From the NCBI GenBank assembly GCA_027382625.1, contig JAJKFJ010022416.1:42594-106593 (forward strand): a stretch of 64,000 nt of DNA, read 5' to 3'. This document shows, one piece after another, positions 49,373 through 62,132 of the stretch (its first letter is position 1; each line of letters begins with the position of its first letter). Below the pieces are notes generated by a model. The model was not told the DNA's origin. It saw only the letters and a program-made list of their open reading frames with translations, and ran no database searches. The translations under genes were made by a program, and so were the position numbers. This DNA is from Tetmemena sp. SeJ-2015 (taxonomy: Eukaryota > Ciliophora > Spirotrichea > Sporadotrichida > Oxytrichidae).

Positions 49373-49903
49373 ATGAATGATGAAGATAACAGTACTAATG
49401 GAGGAGGGATGGCTCAAAAGTAGTTGATAAAGCCCCATCAGATTAACTAAATTCAGCGTAGGTCAAGTGTCAATATAGACCTGCTCAAAAGAGATTTCCT
49501 AACTGGATATTAGAAAAAGCAAACTCAGCGCATTGAAGAGATCAAGCAGCCCTTTATTGATAATAATCCCATCAAGAAAATAGCAGCTGCAAGTGCTTTC
49601 ATTAATCTACTCAAAGAGAAGTCTCGGGAGAGGAAATTAAATGATCTCATTAAGAGGGAATAGGAGATGGAGGCAAAGAGGTTAGCATTTTAAAGGTCTA
49701 ACTTCTTGAAGGATAAGGAAGCTTACCTCTCATCTTTAGCAACCACAAGCAAAGAAGGGTCATCAGTTAATATATTAGCTACCTCCTTCTAAAGTCCTAT
49801 GCATCTAAAAGTTGGAACTCCTATTTCCTTTCAACACTCTAAGAGCTTGTTTAAGAAGAAGTCTAGTACCAAAATTTCAGTTGCATCTGATCAATAAACC
49901 TGA
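49373..49903 (+). CDS. Hypothetical protein, 176 aa, single exon
   Basis: An uninterrupted frame from ATG 49373 to TGA 49901-49903. It starts 'MNDEDNSTNGGGMAQKQLIK', has a charged helix 'SRERKLNDLIKREQEMEAKR', and ends in Ser/Lys-rich 'SKSLFKKKSSTKISVASDQQ'. Numerous TAA/TAG codons read as Gln. No TM, signal or recognised domain. Confidence 0.65.
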
Positions 49904-50035
49904 TGTATTTATTAGACAACTTATTTTCTTTGGTATAAAACCAATGTTAAATAAAATTCTATGATAAAGAGAATGGAATTATAAAGACTCTTTAAACTCT
50001 AAAGGCAGAATTAGCTCTTAATTTGCATTTACTAA

Positions 50036-50342
50036 TCAATCACTATGGCCTTCAAGCAAATTATTGAGTCCGAGTGTTTCCTCTCCCAGCTTACAGAGTA
50101 AGCACGTCTGGCAAATGTTCTAAGACTGGCTCTTGTGATAGACAGACCCATCAAGAGGACACTTTACAGTGTTCTGTGAGCTGGCGTTTTCAAGAGGGAC
50201 CAGAGTAGCAGTGCAGAGATAGCCATTAATTTCCTTGAGAGTGATGTTCAACTGTGAATCGAAGTTGAGTTTGAGTTTGTTAGAGCCCTTGGCCTGGAAA
50301 GTCTGATAGTACTTTTTGAAAGTAGGGACAGTGTCAGGCTTT
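50036..50342 (-). CDS. Coatomer alpha subunit, block 3 (C-terminal end)
   Basis: Minus strand, entered at ACTG (plus CAGT 50339-50342): 'VPTFKKYYQTFQAKGSNKLK', then 'INGYLCTATLVPLENASSQN' and 'VKCPLDGSVYHKSQSQNICQ' with 'KLGEETLGLNNLL', ending TGA 50036-50038. This matches the alpha-COP C-terminal end (family pattern KCPLSGA.Y...G.IC, then IG...LGL). It supplies what is missing after 'ARQVLDLEP' at 29177. ACTG occurs at both ends and joins in frame ('LDLEPT' to 'VPTFKK'). The segment stands alone, flanked by unrelated genes, 18 kb from the rest. Confidence 0.82.
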
Positions 50343-50437
50343 GAAGCAAATATCTAAAGGTAACAAAAATATATCTCTTCTTCATTTAAGATTTAAGATA
50401 ATGGATTTAAATTCAAAAGTAATATAAACAATAAATT

Positions 50438-51389
50438 ATGTCGGAGATATTTGAGGCAAATGAAGAGGAGTTTCTTAGGATCCTAGAAACTCTCAATAAG
50501 AACTTAGAAGACATCTAGAGTTCAACTCAATGTAAGATTCAAAGTGAGAGGTAATTATTTCTAAAGAGGGAAAAGCAAATCTAGTGAACTAAGGCTAGAG
50601 TGATATCCAAGAAGCAAATAACTACGTAAGAACCAACTACTAGAATTTCTTATAATTATAGGTGATTCAAATGGAATAGGAATTATTCTCTGTGTCTGGT
50701 GCCAAGAGAAATGAAGTCGAATAGAAAATTATGGCTTACAAGAGCTTATTCAATATAAATATAGCAAGTGAAAAGAAGGTATAACAATCTTTAAGAATTA
50801 ACATAAATAAGGAGTCAAGAATCAGTTATGGGTTCCACATAAAATGAGGAGGTAAAATTTACCTGAATTCAACCTGCTTTAAGAATGCTTTTGAGACCAA
50901 ATATTTTTTATTTAATAGAGGTTATTGCAGTAGAATCAGTAGCTAGATCATTTCTATAATATTAATTCAGTTAAAAAGTTGGCTACGACATGGAAAACAT
51001 AGCTGCAGATGTGAAGGTCAATCTCTAAGCCCAAAATTAGAAGCTGTAGAAAGTTGATTAGAGACTTGGAAATATAAACAGCGACATGACAATTTCAAAT
51101 AGACTTATGAACGATATTAAGAAAGGTAGGAAGAGGAATTCACTCATTCATTTAATATCAATTGAATAATTTAAAATATATGCTTACAAGAGCGACTTAG
51201 CTTAAGTGAAAAATTTATTTTAAGAGAAGCTCTACAATGGGAGGATTCAAGTTTCAAATTAAGGCTAAATCACGCCATCAAAGTTGGCTCAATTTAATTA
51301 AATGAGAATTACTCATTCTATATGGAGTGGTGGGTTTGATAATTGTTGCAATAATTTTGATTATAGTTTTTCGGTTCAATTTATTTTGA
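50438..51389 (+). CDS. Vti1-like Qb-SNARE
   Basis: Membrane fusion in the Golgi/endosome system. ATG 50438 'MSEIFEANEEEFLRILETLN' (Vti1-type N-terminal helix), two GT-AG introns near 50551-50584 and 50624-50659, 'IQMEQELFSVSGAKRNEVEQ', a SNARE motif 'GYDMENIAADVKVNLQAQNQ' with 'RLGNINSDMTISNRLMNDIK', a gap with unresolved junction (51125-51300), and a C-terminal anchor 'LLILYGVVGLIIVAIILIIV' ending at TGA 51387-51389. The central layer residue (Gln in 'VKVNLQAQNQKL') fits a Q-SNARE. The family assignment rests on domain order rather than strong identity. Confidence 0.65.
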
Positions 51390-51669
51390 AGAAAAACTGC
51401 TTTTCTTGAATTTTAACAGTTATTTAGCAAACATAATCAAACATTAAGATTAAATATGCAAGCTTTTCAAAGTTATAAAAGACTTTTCGAATGATCCGAA
51501 TCAAATCGTGTCCCTCCAAGATTCGATAGATTCAAAAAGTCTTCATAAGAAAGAAAGCTAATCTTAACTCAACGAGCAATAAGCTCTCTCTAATATAGTG
51601 AGCTAGAGCTTATTCCTATATAATCAATTTGAGGTATGAAAACAAATTGATTTCTTAATTATCTTCTTA

Positions 51670-54350
51670 TTCTTCTTCATCAATATTTTTTCAAAAGATT
51701 AGGGTCTGCCTCTTAGATTTTCTTCAGTAATACTTCCTCGATATTGGCTAAATTTTCAGCATCCTTAATAGACTAAGGAACTTTGCTTCCAATCATGGAT
51801 TCAATCATTTGCATTTTTGTCTTCGGGTCTATGATCTCAGTGTTAAATAAGTTCTTCCTCACTAGCTTTTTGATTGACTCTGGCTCCTCTCGTTAAAAAT
51901 CTATAAATATTTCTACTAGATAAGCTTAGCAATGAGATCAACATTTTTAGAGAATTCTTGCCTATTAACTGCACATTACTGTTCTCTATCCATGGCAAAT
52001 TTAATATTCTTTTGCAAAATTAATTGCCTCTTTTTGTAGGCTTGCAACGAAGTATTTATAAAAGTCTATCCTAAGATGTTCTTAAAAAGTGGTTCTCTTT
52101 TATTCTAGGACTCTGGAAAAAGTAAAATATACATTTTATAAGATAAAGGAAGGACTAAGGAAGTTTTCCTTGAGGCTTGATTGTCTACTTGTTGAAGAAT
52201 TGCAAAGTTTTGGGTTTAATTTAAGCTAGCTCTGGCATTCATAAGAACGCTTTTCTAAAACTCTTATGAACCTATAGTAGATTTATCTTGGATAGGATTT
52301 ATTATGACTTGTGTTTGGAACCTCCTGTGCTTTGATATCTTGCTAGCTGCCATGTTTGACATTGTAGTGGATAAGTTGCTCTGGTTATGATTACTGTACT
52401 TATCATACAAATTTTTAGCTCTTAATTAAGGGGAATTGGCGTGCTTGAATTAAATCCTTACCCAAAATACTCTTTGTAAGAATCAAGTATTTCCTAACTC
52501 TAGTTTATTGTGATTATCTAGTCGCTCTTTTCAATAAAATATTTATTTATTCCTCATCAAAGTTAAAGTCATTATGAGAGGGAGGTTAAGCAGACCTCAA
52601 AAGCTAGTTCTAACTCTACTATGCAAAGGATATTTTACTAAATCCTGATTTAGTCCTTGGCTGATTTATACTTGGATGAAAATCAAGCTTCTCATAGCTG
52701 TAATCTTAGCTATCTGAAGAAGATGTTGAGGAAACTTTATCGATATCAAGAGTGTCTCTCCTCTCCTATATATTTAGAACTTCTTCTCTTTCATCTAAAT
52801 CACTGCTCTCTTCTGAGAGACTCAACTCAGGAGTGTTCTTCTTTCTGATCTTTGATAATGCCTTATCATGCTTCTTAAGTCTTTAAAAATTCATTTGAAT
52901 TACACGAAAATATTGTTAAATATAATTCTTTCTTTGGAAAGATATCTTGCCTTTGCAATTTTGGATTCTTATTGAGACATAAGCGTCACTATATTTTTGT
53001 TGTTATTTAATCTATCATTCATTCCTAGTTACTCTCCTTGCATATACTAGGCCTTAATTGAAACTCCTGTCTTCAAGTCCAGATCTTCTAACTTCGGAAT
53101 AGGAGGTTTCCTCACTTTTGATTCAGAAGCAGTTAATCTGCTTTTCAGAGAAGTCCCATCGAACAACTTTGCTTGCTCAATTGCATTTTAAAGCTTCTAG
53201 TTCTGTTAAGACATTTGCTTAGTCAAAAAGTAGTGCTCTCCTTACAAAACTTTCCCCTAAACTAATTCATGATCTTTATTATCATCTAGAAACTTTTTCA
53301 TCTAGATCTCTTCAAATGACTTGTGCTTGGCTATTTTGTTATGGCTCTTAAGTCTTGGATAGAGTACACTAGCTGCCTCAAAAGTAGAGAAATTGAGCTT
53401 CTTCTTCTTAGTTACATTTCTATTTTTAAGGATCTCTTGGTTCTCATCTATTTTACCCTTTATTAACTTTTTCTCTTTGTTGATAATGATCTGAGTGATT
53501 TGCTGTTGAGAATGCTTTGGAGGTTTGTTAGAGTACTATTGGCTTTTTGTCTTGCGATGTTCTTGTTATTTGTTCTTAACAAAGTGCTTGTCTTGAGGGA
53601 ACAGCTCATAATACAAAGTGTTGAATATGTCATACTCAGTCAACTTACTTCCATTCAACTAAACAACCAGAAATTTTGATATAGATTAATTTAATTAGAT
53701 AAACAAGGTTCCTGAAGTTTCCATAATTTCTAGGTACCTTGATGTCTTTGGCTTTCATTAGCTGTTTATATTCTTGCTCTGTTAGTTGCATCTTCATCGT
53801 ATTTGCTCCAGTCATACTTAAAATCTTTAGCTTGTTTTGCATATAGTGATCCAATACTCCATCAAGGATCAACGTTTATAGTACGATGAAAGGTTTCCTG
53901 AGACTGTCCAAAGGATTATCTTAAAAGTTAAGACTCGAGAGATCTTTGAGTTTCCCTAGTGGGAGGAATTCATCAAGCTCAGCGATCAGGTTGTTAGTAA
54001 TAGCAAACTGCTGTAAATTTGGACAGGCCACGATCAATTACTCAGCATAAATCTTTTTTATTCTGTTGAAAGATAAGTCCAGCACTTTAAGTTGCTTGAA
54101 GAAAATTGTTAAAGTCTGATTGATATTTGGCATCTTTGCGCATTCATTCTTAGATAAGTCGAGTGCAGTTATTGACAGGATTTGCTATAGACTATTTTTA
54201 TAATTAATAAATAGGAATATTGTGCAAGTTAATGTTTGAGAGTTGCTCATAGCCATCAGCAAAAAAGCTAAGCATGATGTCATTCTACTTCAGGTTTTAA
54301 TTAGGGAAAAGAGAAACAGGTCTATTTTTAAAAGTAGGTATATTCCTCAT
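51670..54350 (-). CDS. Leucine-rich-repeat protein
   Basis: ATG 54350 ('MRNIPTFKNRPVSLFPNQ'), then LRRs ('LSITALDLSKNECAKMPNI', 'LKVLDLSFNRIKKIYAEQLI', 'LKDLSSLNFQDNPLDSLRKP') closing with an LRR cap ('VLQTLILDGVLDHYMQ'). A long Lys/Gln/Glu-rich tail follows ('KNKQQEHRKTKSQQYSNKPP', 'ESKVRKPPIPKLEDLDLKTG') to about 51670 ('MIESMIGSKVPQSIKDAENL'). Junctions near 54190, 52900 and 51900 are unresolved. SDS22-like LRRs with charged tails are common in ciliary proteins; no specific role is assigned. Confidence 0.65.
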
Positions 54351-54439
54351 TTTTTAAAAAAATCAGTTTTAGTCTCTATTTTACAATAAAGAATTTGAGG
54401 AGCACAAAACAACATAAAATTTATCTCACTCAACTTCTC

Positions 54440-56125
54440 AACATACCCTTATGCTTTTAAATTAAGTTTTTATAACTTTGATACTCTAGTTGCTAAATTG
54501 ATCAAGCTTCTTCTGTTTTTAGAAAATCTTTTACCATCTCTAGTAAGCAGTAGTTTCTATGATTTATTGAGAGGAAGTGTCTCTCATCTTCATGACTAGT
54601 CTTTTATTTTCAAGAGCTGATTATTCTTTACTCTCCTCATTCATAAGATCATTCTTATAACTTTCTTTATCCTTAGACTTCATAGCTGATAAACTTTATG
54701 AATTCTTCTTTAAGCTAAAGTTCTACATCGTCTTAGAAAAATTGGCTCTGTTAAAATAAAAGACAGTTGTTGCCATAATTATTCTAAAGGCGAAAGTTGT
54801 TGGCCTTGATAGTTTAAATAAACTAATCCTCTTCTCTTTTTTGTAGAATAGCATCTCTTTTCTTCTTGATTTCTTCTTTGCTCTGATTATAATTTAAATC
54901 AATGTAATCCTTCTACACTTTAAATTAATTTGGATGTGAATGCTTCCTGTTGATCTCCCATTCATTCTTGAGCATCATTTTCTTTTGCCACTTTTCCCTA
55001 TCTTCATTTTTAGAGGGGTACTAAGTCATTTTCGAATTCAAGTCTAAATACTTTTAAAGGTACTCTATCCTTTCCAGGGGCACGTTATTCTTCTCCTATT
55101 CTATAAATTGCTTTACTTTTCTCTCAGATAAGATCTTTTTAGTCTTTGGATATAATGAGCGGAGTGCTCCTTTAAGCTTCCCCAAATCTTTCTTAGAATA
55201 CTAGTCTTGTAATACTGTGAAGTAGATTTTCCTCACCTCGTCAACATCTAAAGTTTTGAAATCATTTTGCAAAAGATTACCAAACTTAACATATGTAAGG
55301 ATCTTAATTGTTAAAAATTTCAGATTAAATTAGTTATATCGGCATCAATTATCTTTTTGGTTGTAAGTTTTTGATTCTTCCCTATTGAAAGCTAGGAGAG
55401 ATTTAGACTTTAGTTGTTGCTATTCTCTTTCCTTACTTAAGAAAATCTGTTGATGAGTTCAGCGCATCCTTAACTCCTGAGATAACTTAAATCGTTGAGA
55501 CTGTTGTCTCTGCTTAGGAAACTTGAATTCTTCAGTTGGCCAGTCAAGGGACTGCCCTAGAAGATATATTCATTCTCGTGTAAAAATGGAGCAGGTTCCG
55601 TTTAGTTTACGTGATAGCCATATGCTTATATGTTTATTTAGGGCTTCAATCTATTTAGTCTTTGATTACTCAAATTTTAGGTCACAAACCTAGTGTTATT
55701 AGAGATAGCATTATTATTATAGTTGTTTTTGCTTTGTCTGAATAAGGTAGAGTGAGCTACTTCAGTTTGTAGCTATTGATTTGAAGGCTGGTCTAAGTTT
55801 CTTATGTCAATGTCTGCATCTTAGTGGTTTCTTTAAATTTTTGTGAGAATAGATGCTGATGCACTGTTCTTGAGACTTTAAGCAGGATTCAAAAGCTAAA
55901 TGTCTCTAATGAGATTTCTTCTTGACAAATTAAAATGTAATTAAGACATATTAAAAACCTGTTCGTTGTCTTATTCAGTTTAAGTTACTGAAACTTCACC
56001 CTCACTCCCTATATCCCAACTCCTATCTCTGCTCTGCTTTTCTTCTTCAAGATAAGATTCAATTTTTAACTCTTCCTATCCCAAATTAGGTGATTATTTA
56101 TAGGCAGGTTGACTTTGTATTCCAT
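54440..56125 (-). CDS. Hypothetical coiled-coil protein
   Basis: From about ATG 56125 ('MEYKVNLPINNHLIWDRKS') through 'LDVDEVRKIYFTVLQDQYSK' and 'LGKLKGALRSLYPKTKKILS', a helical 'RKVKQFIEQEKNNVPLERIE', 'KMMLKNEWEINRKHSHPNQF' and 'SKEEIKKRDAILQKREEDQF', to 'MKMRDTSSQQIIETTAYQRW'. Frame changes near 55350, 54730 and 55500 indicate introns or IESs. Lys/Glu/Gln-rich and helical; function unknown. Confidence 0.5.
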
Positions 56126-56149
56126 GATGAGTAAAATTTTATGGGATGG

Positions 56150-58020
56150 AAAATTGCAAAAATTCATTGAAGGAAGGATTTAAGGATATTTTTTCAATCT
56201 TTACTTTCCCATTAAGTCCAAAAATGATAGGTACTGATACTTCATAGAGAAAGCTTTATGGATCATAAAATTCAAGAACTTCCGATATCAATATATATTT
56301 ATTAAATTATTATGAATCAAATTTAGACTCTGAAAGTATAGAGTGAGATGAGAAATTAATCCTCTCATGTCTTTATTACTTAGAGAATAATTTTGATAGG
56401 CTTTTGAATTTAGAGTTAATATGCTTTGCTTCTTTATATTATCTGAGTTCTAGTATTAAGTACCCTGTTTCTTTTCATTCATAGCTTCTTGAAATGTTCT
56501 CTTTAGATTTTCTAAATCATTTTGTTCAAGGAACCTTTAATTTTTTATGAAGCTTATCTGTTCACCCTACACTTTCATTATCTCATCTCTATGCAAAAAA
56601 ATATTTTTTGAGCATCAAACTTTCCCCATTTTAGGTCTTTTTTATGGATTGCTTTGTAATCTTAGTTGACAATAACTTTACACTAAACTTTTCAGAAATA
56701 AACTCTGAGTCTATAAGTTCTTGAGCTATCTCATCTATTTCACTCAAGTAGCACATTTCAAAATAGTCAATGGCTTAATTTTATTGATGATCTAGAATAA
56801 TCAAATCTATTCAATTATTGGCATTCTCAGAAAGCAGAATGCTAAAATCTGGCTTATTTTGCTTTCGGTTTTAAAAAGTGTCAATTCTCAAGCATCTTTT
56901 GTACTTCATTACCGAATATAGATTTCTTACACTAATAGTATTTTAGCAAAGGGAATGAAAGAACTATCACATTCAATCTTTATAATGCAAGAAAAGTCGC
57001 TCATCTCTGTAAATATTTATCCCAAAAATGTCTTTTATACTTCACTTATCCTGCAATTAAAGATTTAACTATTTGCAAATTATTAGTTAAGATTCCCTCT
57101 TCGTATGGCGATTGCATGCTTGGATGCGATTTGTGATCTACATTTATTACTACACCTACTTAGTTATTTATAATTTCGTGCACTGAATGTTCCTGACCCA
57201 ACCTTATTGCTAGCTTTAAAGGACATACTCCATCAGGGGCTCTTGGCTCACATAAAAATGCTTAAAGTGAAGAGACTATTGAAGTGTCTAACTAAAGTGA
57301 AAACTGATTATAGGGATTCAAAATTTGAGTAACTTAGTTTTTCAAAATGGAACTATGGATCGGATTATCAGCATCGAGGCAATAACCATTACCTTCTCTA
57401 AGAAGTCTATATCTGTTATAGAGCTCTTATATTTTTTATAGAATCTTAGCTCTCTAAATACTCTTAGAAACTATTTTTGTTAAAAATACTTGCTAGGCAC
57501 AATTTACTACAAAATCTTGGATATTTTGTCTGTTTTATCTCTTTTATATACTCTTTTCTATCTGAGAGCAGTCTACTGACTATTTTGAGTTCATTATGAA
57601 TATCTTTGCATTATTAAATTGATTTATAAATTCTTAATTAAAATACTATATATAAATAACCATGTGGCCATTATTGGCATTTATATCCCCGCATATAGAT
57701 TGCTATTAGAGAGATTTTTAGCAAATATGTAAATTCACTGCGCTCATCTTTGACAATAAATCATAGAAGTTTAATTTTGCGTGACTATCCCAAAAAATAT
57801 TTTGCTATGACTGTAGAGCTCTTATTATATATCTTCTAAGTTTTCTGAATTTTGGCGTTATCTAAAAGTTAGCCATAGCTCTCTAATTATATTATCTAAA
57901 TCTTGTAGAACTCAAGCTTCTAATCAAAACTTATCTCTTTTAATCATAAATTAAGAATTTAAATTGACTAGTCCTGATTGAAGATAAAATGCTTAGATTT
58001 ACTATTAAGGAATATTTCTT
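56150..58020 (-). CDS. Ankyrin-repeat-like protein
   Basis: Minus-strand coding includes 'APDGVCPLKLAIRLGQEHSV' followed by 'HEIINNQVGVVINVDHKSH' and 'EEGILTNNLQIVKSLI', the helix-loop pattern of ankyrin repeats, and upstream 'SICGDINANNGHMVIYIQYF' plus 'FIMNSKQSVDCSQIEKSIQK' and 'LQKIQELYNRYRLLREGNGY'. Start, end and several junctions are unresolved; 56150-56900 holds weak coding only. The repeat assignment is moderate, the function unknown. Confidence 0.5.
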
Positions 58021-58558
58021 CCATCAAACTAAAAAATATAAATTGTTTTAGACATTTGCTTTATTGACTGATCTTAGTTCGCGGTAAATTGCTCCTAAAA
58101 TTCCTATCAAATCCTATATCTATATACTCCTTTAAGAAGAAATACGCTTTTTATTGTTGGATTTTGATTTGTTAAATTTATCTTAGTGTATGTTCTTATA
58201 AATAGGTGATTATTATATATTTTTATTTTGCTAACTGTAATTAGAAAGGTTTAAATTTTTCAGTCCATTTCTTTAAAATATTTTTTTAAAAATGAATATG
58301 ATCATTAAATTTAAGGTTCTTAAATTTAAAGGAGGGAATAGATTTCTAAGGAGGTTCTTCCTCTTCAAAGGAGCAATTAGGAGTTTCCTGCATATTTATA
58401 ATGCTACTGCCATAGCTAATTAAATATAATTAATTCCACCAAGGAGATTAAAAGCTGGTTTACAATTATCTTACATAAAGACAAAAATATAATTATCTGG
58501 CTTGTTCTACCTTTTTAAATTTTGCATCATAATTAATTTTATTAACAATTTATTCATA

Positions 58559-61500
58559 ATGAATTCCTTTATTTTAATAATATCATCATAGTGATTTATT
58601 TAATTTTTCTAACAGAGATATTTACGCTTTTGCGGGAGGTTCTGTATTTTTAGACACTGGTTCGACCTAGGCTGAGCTAGATAACAAGAAATTTGAGTAC
58701 TACACTATCAAGATACAAGCGAAGTCTATTTAAGTCAGCCTTGGTGATGGAACTCTTGGAAGCCAGCAGACAGCAATTGACCAATTCATTTTCTTAAATG
58801 CTCAAGACCTTACCAATATCACTTCAGTTTGTTATCTGGATTACAACTACAAAACCCATTCTTTGAATTTCACTTATCAAAGCTCAGACATGACCTTCAC
58901 TTATTTTTTAAAGTCTTATTTAATTTCAGGATCTTTGCTAATGATGGTGAGACACTTCATCTCAGCGATTTCCAAGCCATTCATTATGCAAATGCAACTG
59001 ACTTGAATCTTTGTGATCCTAAATCTTTCTAGTATAAGACCAAGGATGGAAAGCTTACTCTGCTATTTTCATTTTTATCTTTTTATGGAATCCTTCCTAA
59101 TCTAACCAATTCAACCTCTGTAAAATTACAGCTACAGCATGTTGCTGGAACTCTACCTGACATAGTCTTTGAAGCAAGAATTATCCTCTCTACTATGGTT
59201 AATATCAAATGGACATGGGTTTTGAATGAAACTGGATTCCCTACTAGTGGAAAAAGAAAGCCAGTTGACGTTCCAGAAGAACTCATCAATACCACAATCT
59301 AGAGTGAAAATATCGTTCTGAATAGTTTCATCTCAATTTCTGACAATCCCTTCTCGGTGAAAGTAAAGTATAGAAACAATAACGATCCATCTAATGTATT
59401 CTAACTCTCTGGAATGATATATGATGAATATTTCAACTATATAGTTGCTTAAGCTAATGCTATTAAAGGTAATGACTTCCAAGGCATTTTTGGTTTAGGC
59501 GAGAGAGCTATGGAAAATTTCTTCTATAAAGATGGAGTCTATAGTCTTCAAACTAGAGATGCTCAAACTCCAATTGAAGATGGAAAATTGCCAGGCAAGA
59601 ATATGTATGGAGTTCATCCATTTTTCATGTACAAGCACAAGCCAAATGCATGGGTAGGCGTCCTTTATAAAATAGGCAATGCTTAGGATTGGGTGATCAA
59701 GAATGATCAACCATCAGGAAATGTTTCACTACAGACTATCGCAACAGGTGGTATTGCGGATATCTATATTATGCAAAGCACCAACCCTAATTTAGTAGTT
59801 CAGCAGTATCATTCTTTGATTGGAAAGCCTGTCTTGATACCTTAATGGGCGCTAGGATGGAACCAATGCAAATGGGGCTACAAAAATTTAAGTGAAGTAC
59901 AAGAATCAGTGGCTAACTATAAGAAATATGACTTGCCCTTAGATGTTTAGTGGACTGACATTGACTATCTGAGATATTACAGAGACTTCTAATATGATTT
60001 TGATAAATTCTCAGGTCTTCCAGAGTTCATCTAATATCTTCACTCAATAAATAAACTCTATTAAGAAGAAAAAGAGCAAAATTAAAATATTATATTATTT
60101 ATGAAGTATGTTCCTATAATTGACGCGGGCATTGCTTATAGAACTCATGGCAATTATTCTTCTTTCGAAGATGGACTTAAGCAAGATGTGTTCCTCAAAA
60201 TTAATGGAGAGCCTTATATTGGACAAGTTTGGCCAAATGATGCAGTCTTTCCTGATTACTATAATCCTGCCACTGAACCTTTTAAGTTTTAATCTTATAT
60301 ATTTTTACCTTGGTGGCAATCATAGTTGACTCTACTAAGTAACTCAATAGACTTTGATGGACTATGGCATGACATGAACGAAGCAAGTGATTTCTGTTAT
60401 GGAACTTGTTATAGCAGACAGCAGGCTGACGATCCAGTGAAGCACAAGCTCAAATATTCTCCAACTGGAAGAAGCCTAGAAACCATTTCAATGTCTTATG
60501 ATGCAACAAGTTACAATGGCTATTAGCAGCTTGATACTCATAGCTACTATGGTTCATAGATGGTGAAGGCTAGCAGTGGTTGGTTTACCAACCAATAAAG
60601 AAGAACTTTCATAATTGAAAGAAGTTCTTTTGCTGGTATGGGAAAATATGGATCAAGGTGGCTAGGAGACAATCACTCCACCCTCTAAGATATGGGTCTT
60701 TCTGTCTCAGGAATCATGCTTATGAACATTTTTGGAATTCCTTTAGTAGGATCAGATATTTGCGGCTTCATCGGAGACACTAATCCAGAACTCTGCGCTA
60801 GATGGCACATGGTTGGCTCTTTTTATCCTTTTAGCAGAAATCATAATAGTATAAACCAATTAGCACAGGAACCTTATGCATTTATCGGCTAGTACTATGA
60901 ACCAGGTGTTCAGTATTTTGACATAATGAAGGCAGCAATAAAGAACAAATATATGCTTATCAGATACTACTACTCTAAGATGGTTGAGATCTCACTTACA
61001 GGAAATGGAGCTTTCTACAAGCCACTTTTCTTTGAGTTTTCAGAGGACCCTCAAGCTTTTAACGATATAATCTACAATATAATGCTAGGTTCAGATCTCA
61101 AACTCTCAATTAATTCAAATACCTCTGGCTAGAATACAACATCATTCTATTTCCCCTCTGGGGCTTGGTACAGTTTATACAAACTATAATAGTATCCTTG
61201 CTTCAAGTCAACTGGTTAGGCTCTTGTCCTTCCCTCGAAAGCATATGACGCTCATTTACATCTTAGAGAAGGCTCAATTAGGTATTTATTTTATTGTTCC
61301 ACTATAAAACACAACGGAATTCACTTTTAGTACTTCTGCAGATCTTTAGAATCAGCCAGTAGATTTCCACATCTTAGGTAAACAATATAGCGTTCAAAAT
61401 CCTCAAAACTTCAGGGCCTAAACTATTTACTATAATGACGATGGAGAAAATCTAAATCAAACAGGCAACCTCAACTCCTACTAGTTAGTAGCTTCCCAAA

Positions 61501-61819
61501 TTTATGGAAATCTTACTTTCTAGATCGTTTGGCTCACTCAAGCAAGCAATTACTAAAACATGACAAGTTCTGGGTGCTCCGCAGTTAACAAAAATGATTA
61601 CATAGGCAGGCTATTTTTCTACATGGCTTCATCTTTTGGAATCAACTCAAAATTCTTTTATAATATTTCATGGTACTAGGTATCCAAAATGAATCAGCTT
61701 AGCCAGATTTCTTAGGATATGCAAGTTGGGAGTCCTCGACAGATAGACTGAAGTTTCAAGCCTGGAACCCCGTTTGCATGACCAAATATCAATCCTTTGA
61801 GTTTATAAAAACAAGTTGA
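58559..61819 (+). CDS. Glycoside hydrolase family 31 alpha-glucosidase
   Basis: Hydrolyses terminal alpha-glucosidic bonds, probably lysosomal or secreted. ATG 58559 gives a short hydrophobic leader 'MNSFILIISSQ', interrupted by a 25-bp intron 58591-58615. GH31 landmarks: 'FQGIFGLGERAMENFFYKDG', 'QQYHSLIGKPVLIPQWALGW', 'VQWTDIDYLRYYRDFQYDFD', nucleophile loop 'FDGLWHDMNEASDFC', acid/base loop 'GSRWLGDNHSTLQDM' and 'NIFGIPLVGSDICGFIGDTN'. The C-terminal beta domain ends near 61819, where 'TDRLKFQAWNPVCMTKYQSF' is in a different frame, so the last junction and true stop are uncertain (alternative TGA 61779). Further frame changes near 58915 and 60075 mark introns or IESs. Confidence 0.88.
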
Positions 61820-62132
61820 AATATGTTGATTACTCTATTTTTATCAATAACCTTACTCTTTAATTTGAAATAACATCTATATAGCTCCAAAAGATAGATT
61901 GTGAAGGATTTTTATGACAATATCTAGTTTTCTAGCGAATATAGTCAAATTAGCAGATATAATCTGCATCAAATAATCTACATCTAAAGAGCAAAAATAA
62001 CTTTACATAAATTAGTAAGAAATAATTGATAAAATATTGCTAAAGTTTCACTCACCATTTATGTTCTAAAATAAATTAAAAATATCTGCTTTCTGGTTCC
62101 ATTTTTATAGTATTTATTAATAATTATTATAA
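61820..62132. other. AT-rich spacer between the two GH31 genes
   Basis: AT-rich with no coding on either strand. The two GH31 genes lie in tandem on the same strand across it. Confidence 0.4.
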
